NCBI GenBank assembly: GCA_002336105.1
Contig: DDEQ01000025.1
Span: 1-27,445, forward strand
Length of the DNA: 27,445 nt
Direction of reading: 5' to 3'
Source of the DNA: Chthonomonas sp. UBA1950
GTDB taxonomy: Bacteria > Armatimonadota > Fimbriimonadia > Fimbriimonadales > Fimbriimonadaceae
Shown one piece after another: positions 17,052 through 25,016 of this stretch. Every line of letters begins with the position of its first letter. Position 1 is the first letter of the stretch. The notes beneath the pieces were generated by a model. That model was not told where the DNA came from and made no database searches. It worked only from the letters and a program-made list of their open reading frames with translations. The translations under genes and the position numbers were made by a program.

Positions 17052-17060
17052 AAAGTCAAA

Positions 17061-17106
17061 AGCCTCTCACTTGCCGCATTGAATGTGGCAGGTGAGAGGC
17101 TTTTTT
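17061..17106 (+). terminator. Rho-independent terminator of the oxidoreductase gene
   Basis: AGCCTCTCACTTGCC (17061-17075) pairs with GGCAGGTGAGAGGCT (17087-17101), with a single G-U pair, and six T follow (17101-17106). It begins nine bases after the stop codon. The reverse side is also flanked by T on the minus strand (TTTGACTTTT), so it may also serve the convergent small gene. Confidence 0.93.
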
Positions 17107-17116
17107 GTGTCGAAGG

Positions 17117-17434
17117 CTAGGCCGCGTAGATCAGTTGCACCTTTTGCTTGAGCGTAGAAACAAGCATTTGAACCTGTTCAGCGGAGAACTCATCGGTCTC
17201 GACGAAGGTCTGAAGAGCTTCGCTCAGCCCGTCAAAATGAGGTGAAGACCAAGTCCCCAGAGGCTCTTTGTTGGAGTCCAGCTTCGTCAATGTCAACCGT
17301 AAGTTGGATGAGATCTCGTTGGACTGGATGCCATGTCGAACAAGGTCTGGGATCGAAGTGTACACGCCGGTGACGTGGGAAATTCCTGCCTGGTCTACAG
17401 ATTCTGTGACCCAATATAACTTTCGAAACATCAT
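17117..17434 (-). CDS. Small hypothetical protein (105 aa)
   Basis: I do not recognise this gene. The product starts MMFRKLYWVTESVDQAG and appears soluble and mixed alpha/beta: two N-terminal strands (KLYWVTE, HVTGVYTSI), a helix with PDLVRHGI, a strand-rich centre (LRLTLTKLD) and a C-terminal helix (AEQVQMLVSTLKQKVQLIY). It has no cysteine, signal peptide or membrane segment. The start is the ATG at 17434, preceded by AAGGAAAAAC, a plausible ribosome-binding site. Codon use resembles that of its neighbours. It is flanked by the bidirectional terminator on one side and a 324-bp spacer shared with the signal peptidase gene on the other, so it is monocistronic. Its function is unknown. Confidence 0.78.
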   Translation of the reverse strand: MMFRKLYWVTESVDQAGISHVTGVYTSIPDLVRHGIQSNEISSNLRLTLTKLDSNKEPLGTWSSPHFDGLSEALQTFVETDEFSAEQVQMLVSTLKQKVQLIYAA

Positions 17435-17758
17435 TGTTTTTCCTTAATTCGGCTACTTTGCCGACTCTCCTTATAGTAACCGAAGAGAGTCTAGTAGAGT
17501 ACCTAGCTAGTTGTAAACCTAGCAAGCTAACCAACGCTGCTTTATGGGATTGCCAGAAGGGTCTAGGTCCTTTAGCCATCCGCTTACTTATCATCTAGGC
17601 ACTTTGGCGTGAGCCGTCTTAGGTTCAAGATGTGCCTATTTGACTCATCTGAACGTAGAATTATCCGATTCAACTCGATCTGGAATTTTGTAAATAGTTC
17701 TCCTCCGTACATCTGGTTGGTCGCGGCTTTAGCGGCGTCAAGAGAAGTGGGGGGAATA
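17435..17758. other. Divergent intergenic region between the small unknown gene and the signal peptidase gene
   Basis: No gene is supported in these 324 bases. The frame of the signal peptidase is open through the right half, but that stretch lacks family homology. Visible structure: GACTCTC (17463-17469) faces GAGAGTC (17485-17491), the CGGC/GCCG pair lies beside it, and CTAG tetramers cluster at 17491, 17503, 17507 and 17519, with a repeated ACCTAGC. Promoters for both flanking genes presumably lie here. Confidence 0.5.
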
Positions 17759-18286
17759 ATGACAATCGGAAGCATGGTGAAATCGGCGGGCATAGTGGCA
17801 GCCGCAGGAGCAGTAATCGGGTTAAGAACAGTAGTGCCAATTGTTCCCGTCGTCATCAAGGGCACTTCGATGGCCCCAGCGTACGGCAACAACAACCTAA
17901 CGTGGGCTTCAAGGGACACCTCTAATTTGAATCCTGGAGATGTTGTGGTGTTTAACTGGCAAGGCGACACGATGGTAAAGCGGGTTGCCTACATTGCCGG
18001 GGACACGTACCGCGAATACAGGATATTTGGCAAATGGGTGAATGGCGTTGGATTTGCAGGGCCGAAGAAGTTCGCGGCAAAAGGTGCATGTACAGCCCAA
18101 AGGGACGTGTTGATACCAAAAGGATATGTATTCGTTCTCGGCGACAACCGACCTTATTCCATCGACTCTCGGGTCTATGGCTTAGTGCCGGTCAAAAACA
18201 TCACAGGGCGTCTTTTGAATCCAAAACCTAGAATGCAGATCGACCCGGTGACTGAAACGCCAGTCGTGATGCCCACCGTGGTTTAA
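17759..18286 (+). CDS. lepB: Signal peptidase I (S26 family), short form
   Basis: Cleaves signal peptides from exported proteins at the outer face of the cytoplasmic membrane with a Ser-Lys dyad. A single N-terminal hydrophobic segment (about 8-33) leads to the nucleophile in GTSMAP (Ser37). The general base Lys74 is in MVKRVAYIAGD (72-82), and box E is GDNRPYSIDSRVYGLV (128-143). The product is 175 residues, about the minimal size of Gram-positive-type enzymes. An upstream frame from 17609 adds 50 residues, but ATG 17759 has a strong GGGGGG-containing ribosome-binding site directly ahead and leaves a normal N-terminus. Its stop overlaps that of the convergent helicase gene. It may be one of several paralogues. 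Confidence 0.9.
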   Translation: MTIGSMVKSAGIVAAAGAVIGLRTVVPIVPVVIKGTSMAPAYGNNNLTWASRDTSNLNPGDVVVFNWQGDTMVKRVAYIAGDTYREYRIFGKWVNGVGFAGPKKFAAKGACTAQRDVLIPKGYVFVLGDNRPYSIDSRVYGLVPVKNITGRLLNPKPRMQIDPVTETPVVMPTVV

Positions 18287-20361
18287 AGGTCTAAGGTGCC
18301 CGGATCAGCTAGCCCGATCCAGGCCGTTGCATCGTAAATATCGCGAAAGACTCGCATGTCGGTCGGCAAGTTTGAAATAATTTGCTCGCCGTAACGCTTG
18401 GTCTGAATGCGTGAATCGAGCAGCGCAACGATTCCACGATCTTCGTTTGTTCGAATTAGTCGACCGGCTCCTTGGCGCATCATCATTTTCGCTTGCGCCA
18501 AGGTGTGTTCTTGAAACGCATCTCGTCCTTGCTGTTGTAGCCAAGCTAGTCGGGCAATCTGTGGTGGATCAATGGGAACTTCAAAAGGAACTCTGACAAG
18601 CGCCACACACGAGAGAGTTTCCCCCGGAGCATCGAACCCTGTCCAAAATGAGCGAAGAGCAAAAAGGCTGCTATGCGTCTCTTTGAGGAACCTCTCGCCA
18701 GTTGAAGCGTTACCGTAGTTCTTCTGGAGCAAGATCGGCAGTTCATCATTCACTCGAATGTAGTTGTAAACGCCTTCCATTTCTTTGCGCGAGTGGAATA
18801 GGGCTAATGTTCGCCCTCTGCAAGCCGTGATGATCTCACTTAATTCTTTTGCAACGGCCCGATAGTATGCGTCTTCGGTTCCTTCTCGCCGGGCAATCGT
18901 TGGGTCTGGAATGGCCCCTTGTTTGGGCAAATAAATTGCGGCTTGTGCGGAGTAATCAAACGGTGATGGCAGGATCTCCTCGTAAACTGGATCAAATCCT
19001 GTTGAACGTTTGATGAAGTCAAACCCTCCGTCGATGGCGAGGGTCGCAGAAAGAAAAGCCGTCGGCGTTTTGCTCCAAATCATCTCCTGAAGAGGGTCCG
19101 CGAGGTCGATGATATCTTGCCGAAGCATCGGCTCTTGACCTGATGAACCTAAATAGCTGACGGATACGCCATTAGGTGCGAAAAGTGAAAAACACCCGAG
19201 GCCGTACTCGCGAAGAAACAACCCATACATACGAGTCGCTTCGCTTACCATCTTAGCCCCTTCAGGCATTTCGTCTTTCCAGCGCTCCATTCTGCGATTG
19301 AGCCCTTTCACAAAAGTTTCGCAGGTGTCGCTGACTGAAACCGCAAGCTGTTTCGCTCCCTGGTTGTTGTCAGTAGTCTTTGCTGCGTTGACATTTGGGT
19401 GCTCCAACAGTTCGTCTGGCGCGGCAACGAGGATTCCTGGACGGCCCATAGTCAGCCCGTAGGCGACGAGATCCTTACGGCATCTTTCAATATCTTGTCG
19501 AAACTTGTTGAAATCATTGAGCCAGTCGGCACCCTCTCCAGCGCGCTCGGCCAGAGGAGCGATCGAGCCATCCAATCGACTCGCCACGGCGAGCAGGCCG
19601 TTGAGTTTGTTCGTACTCAACTCAAACTCTAGGCCATTGATTGCAGCTTGTGGAAAGTCGTGAGCTTCATCAAGAATCAAATAATCGAACTTGCCGATGA
19701 GTCCGCTATCGTCATCGAGCGCGCGACACATCGCGGCATGAGAGACAACCACACTGTGGTTCGTGATGACGACATTGGCTCGCTCTGAACCTCTCCGTGC
19801 TTTGTAATAGTAACAATCGTCGTAAGCAGGGCATGCCCGACCAGGGCAAACCGGTGGTGCAGCTACCTTTTGCCAAAGCTGGGTCAACTCCCGAACCGGT
19901 TTCTTGACGACTTTACGAAACTCAGTCTCGATTCCCAAACGAGCGCTCGTTCGAAAGCCGTCGACTAGATCCGGAGCGACCTCATCCATTGCGGTAAGAC
20001 AAACGTAACGCTGCCTTCCCATGAGTAGTTGGGTTCGAACTCCAGCCGTTCCTTCGAACAGACTGAGCGCAAGCGGAATGTCCTTTCGCCAATATTGTTC
20101 CGCCAAAACGTTAGTGTAAGTCGCAATGACGGTTCGGCGATTGCCTGCGATGGCGTGTGCGATAGCAGGAATGAGCGCGGCGAGAGACTTGCCAAGGCCA
20201 GTTGGAGCCTCGAAAGCTCCGCTAGTCTCTCCGCCAATCATGTCTCCCAAAAGCAACGCAAGCTGCTTTTGGTCTCGGCGCTCCGTAAAGCCGGGCTTTT
20301 GGGCGAGAACCCGAAACGCGCCTTGGATGAGCTCGTTAGCTGTTGGGTTCTCGGTACTCGT
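18283..20361 (-). CDS. dinG: DinG/XPD-like superfamily 2 helicase, apparent non-standard start
   Basis: An ATP-dependent 5'-3' DNA helicase of the DinG/XPD group. Counting from the first canonical start (TTG, 20256; 657 residues), Walker A is APTGLGKS (17-24), the iron-sulfur cysteines are C86, C137, C142 and C148, and DEAH is at 196-199. Motif V/VI regions (LFALRSFWTGFDAPGE, RQGAGRLIR) are intact. That start would leave only 16 residues before Walker A. The frame continues upstream without a stop for 35 more codons to ACG at 20361, adding QGAFRVLAQKPGF and ERRDQKQLAL, which match the helix and Q-motif of DinG proteins. GAGGTAAG lies eight bases before the ACG. No ATG, GTG or TTG exists in that stretch. 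The coordinates include it; the exact start is inferred. Confidence 0.85.
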   Translation of the reverse strand, partial: TSTENPTANELIQGAFRVLAQKPGFTERRDQKQLALLLGDMIGGETSGAFEAPTGLGKSLAALIPAIAHAIAGNRRTVIATYTNVLAEQYWRKDIPLALSLFEGTAGVRTQLLMGRQRYVCLTAMDEVAPDLVDGFRTSARLGIETEFRKVVKKPVRELTQLWQKVAAPPVCPGRACPAYDDCYYYKARRGSERANVVITNHSVVVSHAAMCRALDDDSGLIGKFDYLILDEAHDFPQAAINGLEFELSTNKLNGLLAVASRLDGSIAPLAERAGEGADWLNDFNKFRQDIERCRKDLVAYGLTMGRPGILVAAPDELLEHPNVNAAKTTDNNQGAKQLAVSVSDTCETFVKGLNRRMERWKDEMPEGAKMVSEATRMYGLFLREYGLGCFSLFAPNGVSVSYLGSSGQEPMLRQDIIDLADPLQEMIWSKTPTAFLSATLAIDGGFDFIKRSTGFDPVYEEILPSPFDYSAQAAIYLPKQGAIPDPTIARREGTEDAYYRAVAKELSEIITACRGRTLALFHSRKEMEGVYNYIRVNDELPILLQKNYGNASTGERFLKETHSSLFALRSFWTGFDAPGETLSCVALVRVPFEVPIDPPQIARLAWLQQQGRDAFQEHTLAQAKMMMRQGAGRLIRTNEDRGIVALLDSRIQTKRYGEQIISNLPTDMRVFRDIYDATAWIGLADPGTLDL

Positions 20362-20362
20362 T

Positions 20363-21379
20363 TTACTTACCTCGGGCTAAAACAGCTTCAGCAATCTGAA
20401 CCGCATTCAGAGCCGCACCTTTGAGGAGTTGGTCTCCGGCTATGAATAGAGACAACCCGTGTGGGTTAGAAATGTCTTGACGGATTCTGCCGACCAATAC
20501 ATCGCCCTGGCCGCTCGCTGTCAGAGGCATCGGGAACGTGTTGGAATCGCGATCATCAATGATTCGTACGCCAGGGGCTGTTTTCAGAGCCTCACGAACG
20601 GCATCTTCAGAAGGAGCTGGCCCGTCGAATTCGATCGTGACAGATTCGCTGTGGGCTCGAAGTACCGGCACTCGAACGCACGTGACGTTAATCTTCAGTT
20701 CTGGCAAGCCAAGGATTTTTCGGCTCTCGGCTATAACCTTGAGTTCTTCTTCGTTGTAACCGCCTTCACCAATGGGAGTGTTGTGGCTAAAAAGGTTGAA
20801 CGCATAAGGATGCGGTAGAACTTTGGGCTCAGCTGGTTTCCCTTCCAGCACCTCGCGAGTCTGATTCTCTAGCTCGCTCATCACGGCAGCGCCCCCTCCG
20901 CTTGCGCTTTGATAGGTTGATACGATGATGCGGTCAATTTTGCCTAGCTTTTGAAGCGGGTTGACTGCGACCAAGAGAATGATGGCTGTGCAGTTCGGTA
21001 CGGCAAACAATCGATCTTCTGGTTTGATGTGATGCAAGTTGATTTCTGGCACGACGAGCGGAACTTGAGGGTCCATTCTGAAGGCACTCGAGTTATCAAC
21101 AACGATAGCTCCAGCTTCGATAGCGGCCGGTGCCAGAGCTTTCGAACGAGAAGCGCCTGCACTGAAAAACGCGATGTCGATGTCTTTGAAAGAATCGGTA
21201 GTTGCTTCTTCGACCGGAACTTCGACCCCTTTGAACGGCATCGTTTTTCCAACTGACCGCGCGCTCGCGAGAAGTCGAACCGATTTAACCGGAAAATGAC
21301 GAGACTCAAAAAGACGCAGAAATTCGGCACCCACAGCACCTGTGGCCCCGACAATCGCGACATTCAGTCCTTCTTGCAC
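20363..21379 (-). CDS. asd: Aspartate-semialdehyde dehydrogenase
   Basis: Reduces aspartyl phosphate to aspartate semialdehyde with NADPH, the branch-point step to lysine/diaminopimelate, threonine and methionine. The NADP motif GATGAVG is at 11-17, the catalytic cysteine is Cys130 in VPNCTAI, and STYQSASGGG and RVPVLRAHSE (with the active-site His) are intact. The segment CTAIILLVAVNPL resembles the cyanobacterial/plant subgroup more than the CSTIQM subgroup. It has 338 residues and a GTG start at 21379. The helicase gene begins immediately after its stop, and its last codons provide the helicase ribosome-binding site, so the two are likely coupled. Confidence 0.95.
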   Translation of the reverse strand: MQEGLNVAIVGATGAVGAEFLRLFESRHFPVKSVRLLASARSVGKTMPFKGVEVPVEEATTDSFKDIDIAFFSAGASRSKALAPAAIEAGAIVVDNSSAFRMDPQVPLVVPEINLHHIKPEDRLFAVPNCTAIILLVAVNPLQKLGKIDRIIVSTYQSASGGGAAVMSELENQTREVLEGKPAEPKVLPHPYAFNLFSHNTPIGEGGYNEEELKVIAESRKILGLPELKINVTCVRVPVLRAHSESVTIEFDGPAPSEDAVREALKTAPGVRIIDDRDSNTFPMPLTASGQGDVLVGRIRQDISNPHGLSLFIAGDQLLKGAALNAVQIAEAVLARGK

Positions 21380-21682
21380 AGAGATGTTGATACCAGCAAA
21401 ACCCCATCACTTGCTTGATTGCAGGGCGAAATCGAGAAATGACTGATGCCTGATAGTTAACGTAGGGTGCTTAACTAGCACTTCTGCGGGTAAATTGCCG
21501 GCTAATAATAGATTTGTGCATCTTTATAAGGTGGACATCGCCTGTTGTTCTTTTATAAACACGATAAGCTTTTTAAGATCGACAAGAAATCGTCACAATG
21601 AAGCGAACGCTTAGATTTGCTAAGGCATACTGAATGCCAAATTGTGTTGTAAAATCCAGCGGGCCGTTAGGGGGCAGACTTA
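21380..21682. promoter_or_regulatory. Divergent asd / AraC-gene control region with inverted repeat
   Basis: No gene is supported in these 303 bases. A perfect repeat TAGTTAA (21454-21460) and TTAACTA (21471-21477), spaced by 10 bases, lies 75 bp before asd and is the best operator candidate. AT-rich TTATAA blocks occur nearer the AraC-type gene (about 21526 and 21550) and could belong to its promoter. Individual -35/-10 boxes cannot be assigned safely. Confidence 0.45.
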
Positions 21683-22603
21683 GTGCGAATAGACAGCAAC
21701 GACTCGATCGTAGAAATCAATTTTGATTGCGGACCTTCACCAACGATCAAACGAACTGACACTGGTATCATGTCGCACGTTCGGCATGAGGTTATATCTG
21801 CGACGGTCCAGAGAACCAGTACAGGTGTCGTTACTGTTCCTCCGCACATGAATTCTCTGGCGATCAACACTAAGGGGACCCTTATCATTCGTCCGAGTGG
21901 TCATGGCAGTCTAGTTTTGGCCCCACCGAGAAGCATCACCTACGTTCGAAATTCGCGACTTATTGTGCAAGCAGCTCGCGGTGAGCACCATCTTCACCTC
22001 ATTTCTTGGGAGAATCGGGTAACTCCACTGCTATACGCCTGGATGGAAGAGCGACACCGGAGCCGATCGACCGTCGCAAACGTTCGAAACGTCGCTTGCA
22101 AGCCCATTGATCCCTACTTTGTCGTTGCAGTTGATCGATTTGAGAAAGCGCTACAGGGGAGTAACGAGACGATGGAGCCGCAAATGGTCTCGTTCCTCTA
22201 TGACGTGATCTCACGGCTCATGGTGGGCCAGAACGAGGTTCAGTTGGCCGCAGTTCCTGCGGATTTGCCGGAGACAATTTTGCAGTTGATAGACAAGGTT
22301 CGAAAGTCGCCGGCAAGTGCTTGGCCGCTCAAAGAGGCTGCCGATATGGCTGGTTATTCACCATTCCACTTTTCGCGTGTTTTCAAGAGTCTTGTTGGTT
22401 ACGGGTTCCATGAATATGTGGACCGATGTCGGACCGAGTGCTCGGTAGACATGCTTGTGACGACCGATAACCCGGTTGATTTGGTTGCAAGCACCTGTGG
22501 CTTCGGGACAACGCAAGGTCTTCGAGAATCCGTTAAAGAGTATCTTGGACTTGTTCCGAGTGAACTTCGCAACGTTCCAGATTCGATGGAATTTAGTGAG
22601 TAG
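21683..22603 (+). CDS. AraC/XylS-family transcriptional regulator
   Basis: A 306-residue regulator. The C-terminal 100 residues (about 200-298) carry both AraC helix-turn-helix units: WPLKEAADMAGYSPFHFSRVFKSLVGYGFHEYV begins with the first (given by position), and VDLVASTCGFGTTQGLRESVKEYLGLVPSELR is the second, with the characteristic GF and P-E/R ending. The N-terminal 190 residues are beta-rich and include LVLAPPRSITYV, consistent with a cupin-like sensor, but I cannot name a ligand. GTG start with an AGGGGG run upstream. Five bases separate its stop from the orphan ABC ATPase, so the two form one operon. Confidence 0.9.
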   Translation: MRIDSNDSIVEINFDCGPSPTIKRTDTGIMSHVRHEVISATVQRTSTGVVTVPPHMNSLAINTKGTLIIRPSGHGSLVLAPPRSITYVRNSRLIVQAARGEHHLHLISWENRVTPLLYAWMEERHRSRSTVANVRNVACKPIDPYFVVAVDRFEKALQGSNETMEPQMVSFLYDVISRLMVGQNEVQLAAVPADLPETILQLIDKVRKSPASAWPLKEAADMAGYSPFHFSRVFKSLVGYGFHEYVDRCRTECSVDMLVTTDNPVDLVASTCGFGTTQGLRESVKEYLGLVPSELRNVPDSMEFSE

Positions 22604-22608
22604 CACGA

Positions 22609-23361
22609 TTGTCTGAACCTCTCATCGAGATCGAAGACGTTTCGATCATCCGAGACGGCTCTACCCTGCTCAACCGTGTTCGCCTTTCGATTAAGCGAGG
22701 TGAACACGTTGCCATTTTGGGGCCGAATGGCTGCGGCAAGAGCACACTCATCAGGTTGCTAACCAGAGAAATCTATCCGTACGGTGGTCAAGGAACCGTT
22801 CGTGTTCTCGGCGAAGAAAGCTGGGTGATCCGTGATCTTCGAAAAGTAATTGGTGTGGTCTCCAATGAGCCACGCGAACCCCTCCTCGGCGACCCTAGTG
22901 TGCTTGATTTGACCGTTTCTGGGCTTTTGGGGACCTATGGAGTCACTTGGGGCTACGATGTATCCGAGACGATGCTGGAAAGCGCTCGGTGTGTGATCCA
23001 GGAAGTAGGATTAAGCGGGCTTGAGCTACGGAAAGTCGATACGCTTTCAGCTGGCGAAACGCGACGCGCATTCATTGCCAGAGCCCTCATTAGCGACCCG
23101 ATAGCCCTTGTTCTCGACGAACCGACGACGGCGCTGGATATCAAGGCTAGACGTCAGTTTGTCGAACTAATGAGATCACTCGCCGGATCTGGTAGAAGCC
23201 TCATTTTAGTGACCCACCACTTTGAAGAAGTGATCGAAGATTTTGAGAGAATTCTTTTCATGAGGCATGGTGCGATTGTCAAAGACGACCTTCGTTCGAA
23301 AATTTTCAATAATCGTGAATTGTCTGACTTGTTTGAGACCGAGGTTCAACTACCTGCCTAG
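22609..23361 (+). CDS. Orphan ABC-type ATPase
   Basis: A 250-residue ABC ATP-binding protein with Walker A GPNGCGKST (38-46), signature LSAGE (146-150), Walker B ALVLDEP (166-172), D-loop TALD and switch histidine in LVTHHFEEV. The Q-loop position reads GVVSNEP, with Asn86 where a glutamine is usual. No permease or binding protein is adjacent, and a single nucleotide-binding domain cannot be a complete transporter. The closest remembered pattern is the ModF/YlmA-like group of stand-alone ATPases. TTG start at 22609, five bases after the AraC-type gene stop. It may be a soluble regulator-associated ATPase or pair with a distant permease. Confidence 0.88.
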   Translation: MSEPLIEIEDVSIIRDGSTLLNRVRLSIKRGEHVAILGPNGCGKSTLIRLLTREIYPYGGQGTVRVLGEESWVIRDLRKVIGVVSNEPREPLLGDPSVLDLTVSGLLGTYGVTWGYDVSETMLESARCVIQEVGLSGLELRKVDTLSAGETRRAFIARALISDPIALVLDEPTTALDIKARRQFVELMRSLAGSGRSLILVTHHFEEVIEDFERILFMRHGAIVKDDLRSKIFNNRELSDLFETEVQLPA

Positions 23362-23396
23362 ATCGTCCAAATCGAGCCATCTTTGCAAAGAAGTTG

Positions 23397-23424
23397 TTGC
23401 AGAACGTCTCTGAATGCTCTGCAA
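23397..23424. promoter_or_regulatory. Inverted repeat upstream of acpP
   Basis: TTGCAGA (23397-23403) and TCTGCAA (23418-23424) are perfect reverse complements 14 bases apart, and the palindrome TTTGCAAA (23382-23389) lies just upstream. They sit 31-73 bp before the acpP start, in the spacer after the ABC gene, where a fatty-acid regulator would be expected to bind. No known operator consensus is claimed. Confidence 0.4.
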
Positions 23425-23454
23425 ACAGTTGGAATTCGGGGTATCTTCCCAACC

Positions 23455-23694
23455 ATGTCGCAGGACATCTTGAACCGTGTTAAGAAGGTGACCGTAGAAG
23501 AACTCGGCGTGAAAGAAGAGGAAGTAGTCACTTCAGCTTCGTTCACTGAGGACCTCGGTGCCGACTCTCTCGACGTTGTAGAACTTGTCATGGCCTTTGA
23601 GGATGAGTTCGGTATCGACATTCCTGATGAGGAAGTTGGTGATATCAAGACCGTAGAGAAGGCAGTCGATTACATCTCAAAGAAACTCGGATGA
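23455..23694 (+). CDS. acpP: Acyl carrier protein
   Basis: Carries growing acyl chains on a phosphopantetheine arm during fatty-acid synthesis. The 79-residue acidic product has the modification site GADSLDVVEL, with Ser38. The helices around it (FTEDLG, MAFEDEFGIDIPDEE) and the C-terminal KAVDYISKKLG are classic. The frame is open for 24 more codons upstream, but ATG 23455 gives exactly the conserved N-terminus (MSQDILNRVKKV). The ribosome-binding site is weak (GGGGT 13-17 bases upstream). Its stop overlaps the fabF start (ATGA), the usual acpP-fabF arrangement, so translation is coupled. Confidence 0.98.
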   Translation: MSQDILNRVKKVTVEELGVKEEEVVTSASFTEDLGADSLDVVELVMAFEDEFGIDIPDEEVGDIKTVEKAVDYISKKLG

Positions 23695-24944
23695 GTGATC
23701 GTTTCTCGCCATCTGGGCGAGTTGTTGTCACCGGCATGGGGGCTGTCACCCCGCTTGGAATCGGACCAGAGAATTTCTGGCCCAGGCTCTTAGCGGGAGA
23801 GAGCGGAATTGATCGAATTACGCTTATCGATCCTAGCCCCTACACAACCCAGATTGCTGGTGAGGTTAAGAATTTTGATGCTGCTGATTGGCTCGAGCGA
23901 AAAGAAGCTCGCCGAGTCGACCGCGTTATCGCTCTGGGCGTAGCGGCTGGCACCCTAGCTCTCAAGGATTGTGGAGTTGAACTCGACGAGGAATTGAAAG
24001 ACCAGTTTGGTGTTATGATCGGCAGCGGAATTGGTGGCCTTTGGACGATGCAGGAACAGACGCATATTCTCTATGAGAAGGGTCCGTCGAAGCTGTCACC
24101 GTTCTTTGTGCCCTACATGATTGCAAATATGCCCAGTGGCATGGTTTCGATCATGCACGACCTGCGAGGCCCAAACGTTGCCCCTGTCACCGCCTGTTCT
24201 ACGGGCGCGAATGCTATCGGTGACGCATATCATGTGATTAAACGTGGTGATGCCGTCATGATGCTGGCAGGTGGTAGCGAGGCAGCCATCAATGATATCG
24301 GCGTAGGTAGTTTCTGTGCTGCGCGTGCTATGAGCACACGTAATGACGATCCGACGGTTGCTTCGAGACCTTTCGATGTAAACCGAGATGGGTTCGTCAT
24401 GGGTGAAGGTGCTGGAGTCCTCGTTCTCGAAGACTATGAGCACGCGAAAGCCCGAGGCGCAAAGATATACGGCGAGATCATCGGTTACGGCATGTCTGCA
24501 GATGCTTATCACGTGACGAACCCTCATCCAGAGGGACGTGGCGCAAGCTCTGCCATGAAAATGGCCCTCCGAAATGCAAAGGTTACGCCGGATCAGATCA
24601 ACTACATCAACGCACATGGAACATCAACCTCGGTTGGTGACGTCCATGAAGTGAAGGCTATTCATAATGCGTTTGGCCCTGCCGCTAGCAATGTTCTTGT
24701 CAGTTCGACGAAGTCGATGACTGGACATACGCTGGGTGCCGCTGGCGCGATTGAGTCGGTTTTCTGTCTATTGGCAATGAGAGATGGAGTCGTACCTCCA
24801 ACGATCAACGTTGAAGAGCAGGATCCAGAATGTAATCTAGACGTCGTTCCAAATATTGCAAGAGAAGCAGAGCTAAACATTGTGATGAACAATTCGTTTG
24901 GCTTTGGTGGGCATAACGTGTGCCTTATTATGCAAAAAGTCTGA
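23691..24944 (+). CDS. fabF: 3-oxoacyl-[acyl-carrier-protein] synthase II
   Basis: The condensing enzyme that elongates acyl-ACP with malonyl-ACP. The 417-residue product has the thiolase-fold Cys-His-His triad: Cys169 in TACSTGANAIGD, His309 in NAHGTST and His346 in SMTGHTLGAAGA, with Lys341 beside it. The N-terminus VVVTGMGAVTPLG and C-terminal NNSFGFGGHN are standard for KAS I/II; ACP-directed FabF is favoured by the neighbouring acpP. The start overlaps the acpP stop by four bases. An 88-bp spacer with a hairpin follows before the next gene of the run. Confidence 0.98.
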   Translation: MSDRFSPSGRVVVTGMGAVTPLGIGPENFWPRLLAGESGIDRITLIDPSPYTTQIAGEVKNFDAADWLERKEARRVDRVIALGVAAGTLALKDCGVELDEELKDQFGVMIGSGIGGLWTMQEQTHILYEKGPSKLSPFFVPYMIANMPSGMVSIMHDLRGPNVAPVTACSTGANAIGDAYHVIKRGDAVMMLAGGSEAAINDIGVGSFCAARAMSTRNDDPTVASRPFDVNRDGFVMGEGAGVLVLEDYEHAKARGAKIYGEIIGYGMSADAYHVTNPHPEGRGASSAMKMALRNAKVTPDQINYINAHGTSTSVGDVHEVKAIHNAFGPAASNVLVSSTKSMTGHTLGAAGAIESVFCLLAMRDGVVPPTINVEEQDPECNLDVVPNIAREAELNIVMNNSFGFGGHNVCLIMQKV

Positions 24945-24981
24945 CATCAGCCCCGAAGAGCATATTCATATACGTGAACTT

Positions 24982-25016
24982 AGTTGTATAGTGGCCCAAA
25001 ACGCTTCTATACAGCT
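24982..25016 (+). other. Hairpin between fabF and the downstream unknown gene
   Basis: AGTTGTATAG (24982-24991) pairs with CTATACAGCT (25007-25016) with one G-U pair, around a 15-base loop. It lies after fabF and ends four bases before the AAAGGTGA ribosome-binding site of the next gene. It may attenuate or separate expression of the downstream genes. The T-run (CTTTC) is too short for a clear terminator. Confidence 0.5.

Noticed and set aside
17609..17758. 50-residue N-terminal extension of the signal peptidase
   Set aside because: It lacks family features, and ATG 17759 has an excellent ribosome-binding site and a normal N-terminus.
23383..23454. 24-codon extension of acpP
   Set aside because: Acyl carrier proteins begin at the internal ATG; the extension is Cys-rich and not family-like.
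24096..24617. 173-codon antisense frame within fabF
   Set aside because: It is a shadow of a strongly conserved gene, with His/Cys-rich low-quality composition.
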